DNA of 64,000 bases from Saccharothrix ecbatanensis (lineage in GTDB: Bacteria > Actinomycetota > Actinomycetes > Mycobacteriales > Pseudonocardiaceae): NCBI RefSeq assembly GCF_014205015.1, contig NZ_JACHMO010000001.1:2108001-2172000 (forward strand). Direction: 5' to 3'. The translations under genes and the position numbers were made by a program. Positions 29,423-37,045 of the stretch are shown piece after piece; position 1 is the first letter of the stretch, and the number at the start of each line of letters is the position of its first letter. The notes beneath the pieces are model-generated. The model did not search any database, was not told the origin of the DNA, and saw only the letters and a program-made list of their open reading frames with translations.

Positions 29423-31750
29423 ATGTCCAGAGCAAGAGTGAGCCGACCGGCGGCGCTTGTCGCCGGTCTGGCGCTCGCCCTGGCCGGCGCCGTCGCGCCG
29501 GCCGTCACGGCGGGCGCGGAGACGCCCCCGGTCATCCAGGCCGCCTCCGTCGCCGCCGCCTCCACCGCTGACAGCGATCAGCTCAAGACGTGGTGGCACG
29601 ACAACCACGAGTTCAACACCGGCAGCCCGGTGGCGAGCGACAAGGTCAGGCGTTCGTCGTTCTACGACGTCCAGGTCGCCACCGCCGCGGCGCCGGCGAC
29701 CAGGTACGACTCGTTCGCGTACATGAGCATCGCGCGCAGCGGGAAGGGGAAGATCGGCTACACCAAGGAGGACGGCGCCGAGTTCTCCTCGTCGGCGAAC
29801 CTGACGATGAGCTGGTCGTCCTTCCAGTACGCGACCGACGTGTGGGTCGACGTCTCCCTGCGCACCGGCCAGAGCATCTCCTCGGCCGACCAGGTCAAGA
29901 TCAAGCCCAGCAGCCTGAACTTCGCCAAGCAGCTCGTCGACGGCGACACCGTTCGGGTCAAGGTTCCCCACAGCGCGGCGGGCTACCGCTTCTCCGTCGA
30001 GTTCGACCCGCAGCTGTACACGGCGTACAACGACATGTCGGGTCCGGCCACCGACGCCGGCAAGCTCACCACTGCCTCGGGCAACGGCAACCGCGCCATC
30101 CACACCGAGCCGCGCAACTCCATGATGATCTTCGCCGAACCGGCGCCCACCGGGACGGAGCGGGACCGGCTGATCCCCACCACGGCCTCGGGGAGCACCT
30201 ACTACCCGCCGCAGGGGCAGGTCACCAACCTGAACACGATCAGCGAGGAGATCGTGTACTTCCGGCCTGGCACCTACTACATGACCTCGAAGTACCACGC
30301 GTTGCTGCCCAAGCAGGTCAAGTGGGTCTACCTGGCGCCTGGGGCGTACGTGAAGGGCGCCGTCCGCTTCCCCGACGACAGTCAAGGGCTGTACAGGGTG
30401 ACCGGCTACGGCGTGCTCTCCGGCGAGCAGTACGTCTACGAAGCCGACACCGCCAACAACTACAACCACCTGTCGGGTTCGTCCAACTGCCACTCCACCT
30501 GCGTGAAGATGCTCCAGTTCGCGTCGGCGCAGGGTCGGCAGCAGCACCTGGACCTCCAGGGCGTGACCATCAACGAACCGCCGTACCACTCGTTCGTCGT
30601 CTACGGCGACGAGCAGACCTTCAGCATGCGGGTCGAGAACTACAAGCAGGTCGGCTCCTGGTACTGGCAGACCGACGGCATCGAGCTCTACCGCGGCAGC
30701 ACCATGAAGAACACGTTCTTCAACGCCAACGACGACGTGCTGAAGATGTACCACAGCGACGTCAGCATCGATAACACGGTGATCTGGAAGAACGAGAACG
30801 GCCCGGTCATCCAGTGGGGTTGGACTCCCCGCAACATCGACAACGTCCGGGTGAACAACACGCACGTCATCCACAACCGGATGTACTGGAAGGACGTCAA
30901 GTACAACACCTGCATCATCAACTCTTCCTCGCACTGGGAGAACATGGGCTCGACCACGACGGCCAACCCCAGTACGTGGGTGAAGAACATGACCTTCGAG
31001 AACATCACCGTCGAAGGCATGACCAACTGCGCGATCCGCGTCTTCGCCCTGTCCAGCACCGAGCACATCCACGTCAAGAACCTCAAGATCGACGCCTGGA
31101 GCCACCTGGACGCGTCCTCGCAGGTCAGCCTCCTCAAGCGGTACAGCAACAGCAGCGGGCAGAAGGTGGTCCTGGGCAACGAGACGCGGGACAGCCGCGG
31201 CCTGAAGCTGGAGAACTACACCGTCGGCGGCACCGTCATCGACAAGGCCGGCGCCAACTGGGCCGCGGACCAGCTCGGTCGGATCGGCTTCGACGCCGAG
31301 ACCTGGGACAACTGGAACGCCTGGGGCCCCGGCGGCAACAACCCCGGTCCGGGCCCCGACCCGGTCACCGGCGGCCGGATCGTCAACGGGGGGACCGCAA
31401 AGTGCGTCGACCGCGCGGGCGGCGGCACGGCGAACGGCACCCCAGTTCAGCAGTGGACCTGCGCCGACGTGGCCTCCATGGCGTGGGCGCTCGACGGGCA
31501 GCAGCTCAAGTCCGGCGGCAAGTGCCTTGACGTCGAAGGCGGCGCCACCGCCAACGGCACCAAGGCCCACCTCTGGGACTGCGGCACCTGGGACAGCCAG
31601 AAGTGGGCCTTCCAGTCGAACGGCACCCTGAAGAACCTCAAGTCCAACCGCTGCCTGGACGTCGAAGGCCAGAGCACCTCCAACGGCGCCCGCCTGCACC
31701 TGTGGGACTGCGGCGCGTGGAACAGTCAGAAGTGGACACTCGTCGCCTGA
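29423..31750 (+). CDS. Secreted dextranase, GH49, with C-terminal CBM13 (ricin-B lectin) domain
   Basis: A 775-residue secreted enzyme predicted to cut dextran internally into isomalto-oligosaccharides. A signal peptide (1-32) precedes an N-terminal beta-sandwich and then a parallel beta-helix. The helix contains the GH49 core SWYWQTDGIELYRG and FFNANDDVLKMYHSD, which hold the catalytic Asp residues of the family. After a Gly/Pro linker (about 636-650) a beta-trefoil lectin with QQWTC and W-D-C repeats (CLDVEGGATANG, LHLWDCGAWNSQKW) probably binds polysaccharide. The ATG has GAGG upstream. It lies 46 bp after the glucosidase gene and is probably co-expressed. Isopullulanase is the alternative activity in GH49, but the context favours dextran. 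Confidence 0.88.
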   Translation: MSRARVSRPAALVAGLALALAGAVAPAVTAGAETPPVIQAASVAAASTADSDQLKTWWHDNHEFNTGSPVASDKVRRSSFYDVQVATAAAPATRYDSFAYMSIARSGKGKIGYTKEDGAEFSSSANLTMSWSSFQYATDVWVDVSLRTGQSISSADQVKIKPSSLNFAKQLVDGDTVRVKVPHSAAGYRFSVEFDPQLYTAYNDMSGPATDAGKLTTASGNGNRAIHTEPRNSMMIFAEPAPTGTERDRLIPTTASGSTYYPPQGQVTNLNTISEEIVYFRPGTYYMTSKYHALLPKQVKWVYLAPGAYVKGAVRFPDDSQGLYRVTGYGVLSGEQYVYEADTANNYNHLSGSSNCHSTCVKMLQFASAQGRQQHLDLQGVTINEPPYHSFVVYGDEQTFSMRVENYKQVGSWYWQTDGIELYRGSTMKNTFFNANDDVLKMYHSDVSIDNTVIWKNENGPVIQWGWTPRNIDNVRVNNTHVIHNRMYWKDVKYNTCIINSSSHWENMGSTTTANPSTWVKNMTFENITVEGMTNCAIRVFALSSTEHIHVKNLKIDAWSHLDASSQVSLLKRYSNSSGQKVVLGNETRDSRGLKLENYTVGGTVIDKAGANWAADQLGRIGFDAETWDNWNAWGPGGNNPGPGPDPVTGGRIVNGGTAKCVDRAGGGTANGTPVQQWTCADVASMAWALDGQQLKSGGKCLDVEGGATANGTKAHLWDCGTWDSQKWAFQSNGTLKNLKSNRCLDVEGQSTSNGARLHLWDCGAWNSQKWTLVA

Positions 31751-31805
31751 CAGATCCATAATGGACTGTCGCATTAGTCTGAACGTGTAGCAAGTAAGTC
31801 CTTTA

Positions 31806-31835
31806 TTGACACCGAAAAGTGTCGTGCACTAACCT
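31806..31835 (+). promoter_or_regulatory. Predicted promoter with overlapping inverted repeat
   Basis: Perfect -35 TTGACA (31806-31811), 18-bp spacer, TAACCT (31830-31835), 85 bp upstream of the next start. A perfect inverted repeat GACAC / GTGTC with a 6-nt spacer (31808-31823) overlaps the -35 box and spacer, so repressor control is plausible. Confidence 0.5.
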
Positions 31836-31920
31836 GAAGAAGCCGCCGCCACGGTGTTCAAGCCCCGGCGGGACACCCTTTCCCCCGGTGCTTCCTTCCG
31901 ATTCTGACGGAGGCACACCC

Positions 31921-32628
31921 ATGAAGAAGTCGGTCAAGGCGGCTTGGACCGCGACCGGAGTCACCGGCCTCGCGCTGTCCGCGGCGTTCCTCGCGTCCTC
32001 GCTGCCCGCGAGCGCGAACGTCGTCGCGGTCACGTCCCCCGTGAGCGCGGGCCCGGCGGCACACGGCCAGCAGTACCCGGACGGGCCGTCCTCGGTCGAC
32101 GGCTCGCCGATGGAGCGGTGCCGGCGGGGCACGGACTACACCGTGCCGAGCCGCAACCCGGTCCTGGACGAGTCGCTGACCACGAGCTTCAAGAGCAACG
32201 TGGGCCTGTCGGTCAAGGTCCAGCTCGAAGGCGGCACCTACTACGGCAGCCGCAAGCTCATCTTCACCAACACGAGCAACGCGCCCGTGCACACCGACTG
32301 CCTGGTGCTGAAGTTCCGCGCGCCCTCGGGCTCGGTGGACCACCACTACCGGGCGTCCGTCCAGTACGGGCACCCGCAGCAGGACTACGTCGAGGTGCCC
32401 CGCGGCAACGGCGAATCGCACTACGTCATCCGCCTCGGGTTCCACGACGTGCCACTCGCCGATCGCACCATCCCGGTCGGGCAGACGTGGGTCTACGAGC
32501 TGGCCGGCTCCAACCAGGGCTCGATGAGCCTGGAGGCCACGCGTGACTCCGTCGAGGTCGTGGCGGACATGAACGTCGGCGGCAACACCTGGATCTCCCG
32601 GTACGGGACCAAGCGCCTGGGCAACTGA
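31921..32628 (+). CDS. Secreted protein of unknown function
   Basis: A 235-residue protein with a clear signal peptide (MKKSVKAAW, hydrophobic core, cleavage near PASA-N). The mature part looks like a single beta-sandwich, with a stretch around residues 95-200 rich in alternating hydrophobic residues, and two or three Cys that could pair. I do not recognise a family. ATG 31921 has GGAGG 7 nt upstream and its own promoter. It follows the dextranase gene by 170 bp and precedes a lipoprotein gene, so a surface role is likely. Confidence 0.75.
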   Translation: MKKSVKAAWTATGVTGLALSAAFLASSLPASANVVAVTSPVSAGPAAHGQQYPDGPSSVDGSPMERCRRGTDYTVPSRNPVLDESLTTSFKSNVGLSVKVQLEGGTYYGSRKLIFTNTSNAPVHTDCLVLKFRAPSGSVDHHYRASVQYGHPQQDYVEVPRGNGESHYVIRLGFHDVPLADRTIPVGQTWVYELAGSNQGSMSLEATRDSVEVVADMNVGGNTWISRYGTKRLGN

Positions 32629-32693
32629 CACCAGGCAGGTGGCGGTCCCGCAGCGTTGCGGGGCCGCCACCCGGTCACCCGGGAGGATCCACG

Positions 32694-33107
32694 GTGAAAA
32701 CCCTTGTCCACATCGCCTTGGCCGTCACGGTCGTCGCCGGCTGCGCCGCCAATTCCACTGAATCAGGACACCATCACCACCACGCCATGACGGCGGAGGA
32801 CGCCGCGCGGCTGCGCGGGGTCGCCACCACGTACCTCGGCCTGCTGTCGGGCGGCGACCCGACCACGGCGTGGGACATGTGGACCGCAGACGCACAGCAG
32901 CGCGACGAGCGGCAGGTGTTCGCGGACCGGCTCGCGCGGTGCGGGCCCGGAATCCCGTACGAGGTGCTCGGCGTGGTCGCCGACGGGCCGGACCTGGCCA
33001 GCGTGACCTGGCGGCACGGTGAGCGCACCGGAGAGCACCTGCTGCGCCTCCAGGACGGGCAATGGCGCGTCGACCCCGTCGACACCACCACGTGCGGTGC
33101 GCCGTGA
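32694..33107 (+). CDS. Small lipoprotein with His-rich N-terminus
   Basis: A 137-residue lipoprotein, signal ending at the lipobox VVAG-C. The mature protein begins with a run of five His (SGHHHHHAM), a possible metal-binding patch. The rest resembles a small NTF2/DUF4878-like fold (YLGLLSGGDPTTAWDMW..., ending LQDGQWRVDP), which is common in actinobacterial lipoproteins. The start is GTG with GGGAGG upstream. The stop overlaps the start of a DoxX-like membrane gene (GTGA), so the two are coupled. Function is unknown. Confidence 0.75.
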   Translation: MKTLVHIALAVTVVAGCAANSTESGHHHHHAMTAEDAARLRGVATTYLGLLSGGDPTTAWDMWTADAQQRDERQVFADRLARCGPGIPYEVLGVVADGPDLASVTWRHGERTGEHLLRLQDGQWRVDPVDTTTCGAP

Positions 33108-33535
33108 ACGCCCGCGCGGTGACGCTGCTGCGCTGCTCGCTCGGCCTGGTGTTCGTCTGGTTCGGCGCGCTCAAGATCGCCGACGTGACACCGGTCGCCG
33201 ACCTGGTCGCCCGCACGGCGCCCTGGTTGGACCGCGACCTGCTGCTGAACTCGCTGGGCGCGGCGGAGGTCGTGCTCGGCGCGGCGTTCTGGCTCGGCCG
33301 CCGGCTCCTGTGGGTCGCGGCGGCGGCCTCGGCACACCTGCTGGGCACGTTCCTGGTGCTGCTGGTCCAGCCGCACGCGGTGTTCCAGGCCGGCAACCCG
33401 CTGCTGCTCACCACCGAGGGCGAGTTCATCGTCAAGAACCTCGTCCTGATCACCGCGTGCCTGGTGCTCATGTCCGCCGACCAGTCGCGCGTATTCCCGT
33501 CGCAGTCGACACCAGGACGCTCCGGCGTGGCCTGA
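33104..33535 (+). CDS. DoxX-like small membrane protein
   Basis: A 143-residue protein with about four transmembrane helices and the DoxX-family opening RCSLGLVFVWFGALKI, followed by AAEVVLGAAFWLGRR in the second helix. DoxX-type proteins are linked to redox and electron-transfer roles in mycobacteria, but exact functions vary. The GTG start overlaps the preceding lipoprotein stop (GTGA), suggesting a joint function at the membrane. Confidence 0.75.
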   Translation: MNARAVTLLRCSLGLVFVWFGALKIADVTPVADLVARTAPWLDRDLLLNSLGAAEVVLGAAFWLGRRLLWVAAAASAHLLGTFLVLLVQPHAVFQAGNPLLLTTEGEFIVKNLVLITACLVLMSADQSRVFPSQSTPGRSGVA

Positions 33536-33547
33536 CCACGCCGGGGT

Positions 33548-33585
33548 GAGCGGGACCGCCCGGTGGCGGCCGGCTGGTCCCGCTC
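33548..33585 (+). terminator. Hairpin terminator after the DoxX-like gene
   Basis: Perfect 10-bp stem GAGCGGGACC / GGTCCCGCTC with an 18-nt, itself GC-rich loop, starting 12 bp beyond the stop. Confidence 0.65.
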
Positions 33586-33594
33586 GTGCGGAAA

Positions 33595-33626
33595 GCGGTG
33601 GCGTCGACCTCTGTCGACGCCACCGC
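33595..33626 (+). promoter_or_regulatory. Perfect 14-bp hairpin just upstream of the LPMO gene
   Basis: GCGGTGGCGTCGAC, loop CTCT, GTCGACGCCACCGC: a perfect 14-bp stem with a 4-nt loop, ending 25 bp before the monooxygenase start and 12 bp before its ribosome site (GGAGG). It may be a second terminator stem or a 5' mRNA structure that shields or stabilises the transcript. No U-run follows. Confidence 0.5.
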
Positions 33627-33651
33627 CCCACTTCACACACGGAGGACACCC

Positions 33652-34317
33652 ATGCACACCGCCTCACCCACGGTCCGACGCCGGACAGCCCTGCACTTCG
33701 CGCTCCTGGCGGCACTCATCGCCTCGGCGCTGACCTTCCAACCGACCCGCGCCTCGGCCCACGGCACGGTCGTCGATCCGCCCACGCGCAACTACGGGTG
33801 CGCCACCCGCTGGAACGGCCCGGGCGCGCCGGGCATGCAGGAGCAGGACTTCATGTGCTACCTGGCCTGGCACCAGAGCCCGGACGCCATGTGGAACTGG
33901 AACGCCTTGTACGCCAACAACCTGGGCGAGGACATCGAGCGCGCCATCCCGGACGGCCAGATCTGCAGCGCCGGACGTGCGGAGATGGGGCGTTACGCGC
34001 CGATGGACAACCCCGGCGCCTGGAAGGCGGCGAGGGTGGGAAGCACGTTCCCCGTCACCGTGCAGGACGTGGCCCGGCACGGCGCCGACTACCTGAAGAT
34101 CTACATCACCAAGCAGGGCTTCGACCCCACCACGTCCGTGATCGGCTGGGACGACCTGGACTTCGTCAAGCAGACCGGCCGGTACTCGTCCCAGTTCGAG
34201 TACAAGACCGACGTGTCAACCTCCGGATACAGCGGACGACACGTGCTCATCACCGTCTGGAAGGCGTCGCACATGGACCAGAAGTACTTCCTGTGCAGTG
34301 ACGTCGACTTCGGCTGA
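33652..34317 (+). CDS. Lytic polysaccharide monooxygenase, family AA10
   Basis: A 221-residue secreted copper enzyme that cleaves chitin or cellulose chains oxidatively. The signal peptide ends at ASA, leaving His as the first mature residue (HGTVVDPPTRNYGC). That His and the second His in CYLAWHQSP form the copper histidine brace. The family's WNWNALYANN stretch and the late WKASHMDQKYFLCSDVDF are present. There is no extra binding domain. ATG 33652 follows GGAGGACACCC. Whether chitin or cellulose is the substrate cannot be settled by eye. Confidence 0.9.
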   Translation: MHTASPTVRRRTALHFALLAALIASALTFQPTRASAHGTVVDPPTRNYGCATRWNGPGAPGMQEQDFMCYLAWHQSPDAMWNWNALYANNLGEDIERAIPDGQICSAGRAEMGRYAPMDNPGAWKAARVGSTFPVTVQDVARHGADYLKIYITKQGFDPTTSVIGWDDLDFVKQTGRYSSQFEYKTDVSTSGYSGRHVLITVWKASHMDQKYFLCSDVDFG

Positions 34318-34370
34318 TGTCCGCTGGTCAACGTCTGGCTAGCGCCTGTCGCGCCCGTTAGTGCGCTCCC

Positions 34371-34576
34371 GTGAGTCCTACGTTCAGAACGCGCGAGTCG
34401 TACCTTCAGAACCACCGTGTCCTACGTTCAGGACCCCCGAATTCAACGCTCAGAACAAACGATCTTGTACTGAGCGTTGAATTCACCCGTTCCGAACGTA
34501 GGACTCACGGGTCCTGAACGTAGGACTCACGGGGTCTGGAGGTTCGACACGCGGGGTCTGGGGGTTCGACACGCGG
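34371..34576. repeat. Head-to-head array of nine 22-nt repeat units between convergent genes
   Basis: Units recur at exactly 22-nt spacing. Four plus-oriented units start at 34371, 34393, 34415 and 34437, with cores such as GTCCTACGTTCAG and ATTCAACGCTCAG. Five follow in reverse orientation, with core starts at 34470, 34492, 34514, 34536 and 34558. Three core types occur: CCTACGTTCAG, TTCAACGCTCAG and (last two) TCGAACCTCCAG. Matching types face each other across a centre near 34462. There are no unique spacers, so it is not CRISPR. It fills the gap between the convergent monooxygenase and solute-binding protein genes. Confidence 0.85.
34439..34484. terminator. Central perfect inverted repeat of the array, possible bidirectional terminator
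   Basis: GAATTCAACGCTCAG and CTGAGCGTTGAATTC, a perfect 15-bp stem with a 16-nt loop, extended on both sides by the flanking repeat units. It lies between two convergent transcription units. Confidence 0.55.
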
Positions 34577-34580
34577 GGGG

Positions 34581-35915
34581 TTATGCGGCGCCGCAGGGGA
34601 AGTCGAGCCACTCGTCCGGTCCGATGTTGGTCCGCACGGTGTCGAGTTGGGCCAGCACGGTGTCCAGGCGGGCCGGGTCGTTGACGTACTCCAGCGCCGC
34701 CCGGTAGAACGCGGTGCGCATCACCCCCGGCATCAGGTCCGACGCGTCGAAGCAGAACGTGCCGGACGACGTCAGCGTGGAAGCGATCTTCCGGCTGACG
34801 TCGTCGCCGTACACCGCCGTAGGCACCTTGCGGTTCACCGAGAACGCCCCACCGCCGCGCGGCCAGATCTCCTGTGCCCGCGAGGAAGCGAGGAACTTGA
34901 TCAGCTTCTCGGATTCGGGCGTGCGGTTGAACATCGCCGCCAGGTCGGCCGAGACCTCCCACGCCCGTTCCCCACCGGTGGACGACGGATAGGGGAAGAA
35001 GTCGAAGTCCTCCCCGGCCACCAGCGGCATCCCGTAACCCTTGTACGTGCTCATGGCGAACGTGCCCTGGTGGTCCAGCAGGCAGCCGGCCGACTGGTCG
35101 AAGAGGCCACGGCCGGCGTCCGCGAAATCGGTCAGCAGCACGGACTTCGGCCCACCCCGCACCGCGTCCGGCCCGATGAACTGCCCCCACGTCAACCAAG
35201 CGCGCTTGACGGGTTCCGACGTCCACGCCAGCCGACCGCCCGCCCACTGCCGGTAGACGTCCGGTCCGGCCTGCTGCAACAGGACGTTCTCCACCCAGTC
35301 GGTCCCGGGCCACCCGGAGTCGGGGGTGGCGCCCATCCCCATGCACCACGGCGCCGCGCCCGCGACGTCGCGGAGGAACGCCGACAACTCGGCCTCGGTT
35401 TCCGGCTTCGGCGCCGGCAGGCGTTTCGGGTTGAACCACACAGTGCCCTTGAGATCGGCCTTCACCGCGACGCCGTAACGGCTACCGGTGGCCGCCCGTT
35501 CCAGCTCCACCCACTGGCCGCTGTACTCGTCGGTCTGCGGGCCGAGCACGTCGTCGAGCGCGTGCAGGTAGCCGTCCCGCGCGTAGTTGGCCAGTTCACC
35601 GGGGCTCGGCAGCACCGCAAGGTCGGGCGGTGTGCCCTGCTGCACCTCGGATCGCAGCACCTGGCCGAGCGCACGAGTGCCGCTGTACTCGACCTTGATG
35701 TCCTCCTCCGCCTCGAACGCCGCCAGCACGGCCTCGAAGCTCTCCTTCTCCGCGCCGGTCCAGGAGCCGAGGATGGTGACGGTGGGCGTGGCTCCGGCTC
35801 CGGCGCACCCGGCCAGGCCGGCCGCCACCAGCAACGCCGTGAGCAACGCCGGAAGCAACGGCCGAAGCAACGCCCGAAGCGACGCCGGAAGCAGTGATGT
35901 CGTGGTCCTGGTCAT
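34581..35915 (-). CDS. Solute-binding lipoprotein (family 1) of signalling cassette A
   Basis: A 444-residue lipoprotein (lipobox GLAG-C) of the family 1 solute-binding class (TVTILGSWTGAEKESFEAVL, GTPPDLAVLPSPGELANYA, VKADLKGTVWFNPKRL, CLLDHQGTFAMSTYKGYGMPL). No permease or ATPase lies beside it. Instead its ATG overlaps the stop of a GlnX-like membrane protein gene (ATGA), the last link of a five-gene chain with VWA, PknG-type kinase and protease genes. By analogy to mycobacterial GlnH it probably acts as the ligand sensor of that pathway rather than in uptake. The ligand is unknown; the class suggests a sugar, polyol or similar. Confidence 0.82.
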   Translation of the reverse strand: MTRTTTSLLPASLRALLRPLLPALLTALLVAAGLAGCAGAGATPTVTILGSWTGAEKESFEAVLAAFEAEEDIKVEYSGTRALGQVLRSEVQQGTPPDLAVLPSPGELANYARDGYLHALDDVLGPQTDEYSGQWVELERAATGSRYGVAVKADLKGTVWFNPKRLPAPKPETEAELSAFLRDVAGAAPWCMGMGATPDSGWPGTDWVENVLLQQAGPDVYRQWAGGRLAWTSEPVKRAWLTWGQFIGPDAVRGGPKSVLLTDFADAGRGLFDQSAGCLLDHQGTFAMSTYKGYGMPLVAGEDFDFFPYPSSTGGERAWEVSADLAAMFNRTPESEKLIKFLASSRAQEIWPRGGGAFSVNRKVPTAVYGDDVSRKIASTLTSSGTFCFDASDLMPGVMRTAFYRAALEYVNDPARLDTVLAQLDTVRTNIGPDEWLDFPCGAA

Positions 35916-37045
35916 CGTCGCCTGTGCCTGTACTCGTCGAGACGGGGACGGAACCCGAGCCAGACCAGCACCGCGATCAGCAAGGCGGCGGCCGGGATCA
36001 GGAGTTCCAGGTCCGCGGCGTCGTTCGCCGCGTCGATGTTGTCGTTGACGCGCTCGACCCGCTCGGCCAGCACGAGGTCGGAGGCCTGCGCCTCACCATG
36101 AACCGCGGGGAGTTCGGAGATGAACCGGGTGACGGTGTAGCCGCACCCGCCGTCCGCGGCCCGGCACTCGGCCGTCACCAGGTCGCCGAGCGCGTGTTGA
36201 CCGACGGCCGTCGTGGCGGAAGTCCGGTCCTCCCAGGTCTCGACGAGTGCACGCAGGTCACCGGCCGCGCCCGCGACCCGGTCCTGCGCGTCCACACCGC
36301 GGAGGGTGATCACGCACAAGCCGACCAGCACCGCCGTGGCCAGGAGGAAGAGCGGGTTGAACGTCCGGCGGAACCGCTTGGCGTGGAAGACCTGCGCGCC
36401 GATCAGGAGGCCGAGCAGCAGGACCACGGGCACGGTCAGCGACACGACCCGCCACAGCGATGTCGAGCTCCTCGCCAGCTGGACGGCCAGCGCGTCCCGC
36501 TGCACGTCCACGAGCGTGTCGAGCTGCGCCAGCACGCCACCGTCCGCGTGCAGCAGTCGGGAGGCGTACCAGAGGTCGGTTGTGGCCAGGCCGCTGTCCT
36601 GCCGGTGGTGCGCGTCCGCCTGCCCGATCCACCCGGTGTAGGCGACCAGCAGTCCTTCCACGACCTGGATCTGCTCGCTGCCCGCATCGCCGGCGACGTT
36701 GGCCTCGGCGACCTGGGCGAGGCTCTGGCTCGCCGCCGCGATCCGGTTCTGGTACTGGTCACCCGGCCCCGACAGCCGCGCTTCACCGGTGACGAAGCTG
36801 TTGATCGCCAACCGGTCGGCCTCCACCAGCGCGGACTTCGCGGCCGACGCCGCCACCAGCGCGGCGGACGTTCGGGTGTCCACCGTGTCGATGGTGTCGT
36901 GGACGCTGTCGAAGGCGGCCCACGAGAAGGCGGCCACCGCCGCGGTCGTCACCAGGATGGCGGCGAGCAACGACCGCAGCACCGGCCGGGTCCGCCACCG
37001 CGTTTCCCGCCGGCGAAGGCGTTGCGGCTGTCCGACAGTGGTCAC
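35912..37045 (-). CDS. GlnX-like four-helix membrane sensor protein, cassette A
   Basis: A 377-residue membrane protein. A first helix (about 28-48) is followed by a roughly 160-residue helical outside domain. Two helices follow at about 205-225 and 240-260, then a second outside helical domain with two Cys (ECRAADGGCGY), and a last helix near the C-terminus (LLIPAAALLIAVLVWLGF). This topology matches GlnX of mycobacteria, which passes the signal from the lipoprotein GlnH to the kinase PknG. The GTG start overlaps the VWA stop and its stop overlaps the lipoprotein start, both by 4 bp. Assignment rests on topology and neighbours more than on sequence motifs. Confidence 0.7.
   Translation of the reverse strand: MTTVGQPQRLRRRETRWRTRPVLRSLLAAILVTTAAVAAFSWAAFDSVHDTIDTVDTRTSAALVAASAAKSALVEADRLAINSFVTGEARLSGPGDQYQNRIAAASQSLAQVAEANVAGDAGSEQIQVVEGLLVAYTGWIGQADAHHRQDSGLATTDLWYASRLLHADGGVLAQLDTLVDVQRDALAVQLARSSTSLWRVVSLTVPVVLLLGLLIGAQVFHAKRFRRTFNPLFLLATAVLVGLCVITLRGVDAQDRVAGAAGDLRALVETWEDRTSATTAVGQHALGDLVTAECRAADGGCGYTVTRFISELPAVHGEAQASDLVLAERVERVNDNIDAANDAADLELLIPAAALLIAVLVWLGFRPRLDEYRHRRR

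Noticed and set aside
29237..31774. Long open frame antisense to the dextranase gene
   Set aside because: Low-complexity Val/Asp/Arg-rich translation with no motif; the plus strand encodes a complete GH49 enzyme.
34371..34576. The 22-nt repeat array as a CRISPR array
   Set aside because: Units abut with no unique spacers, they occur in both orientations, and no cas genes are present.
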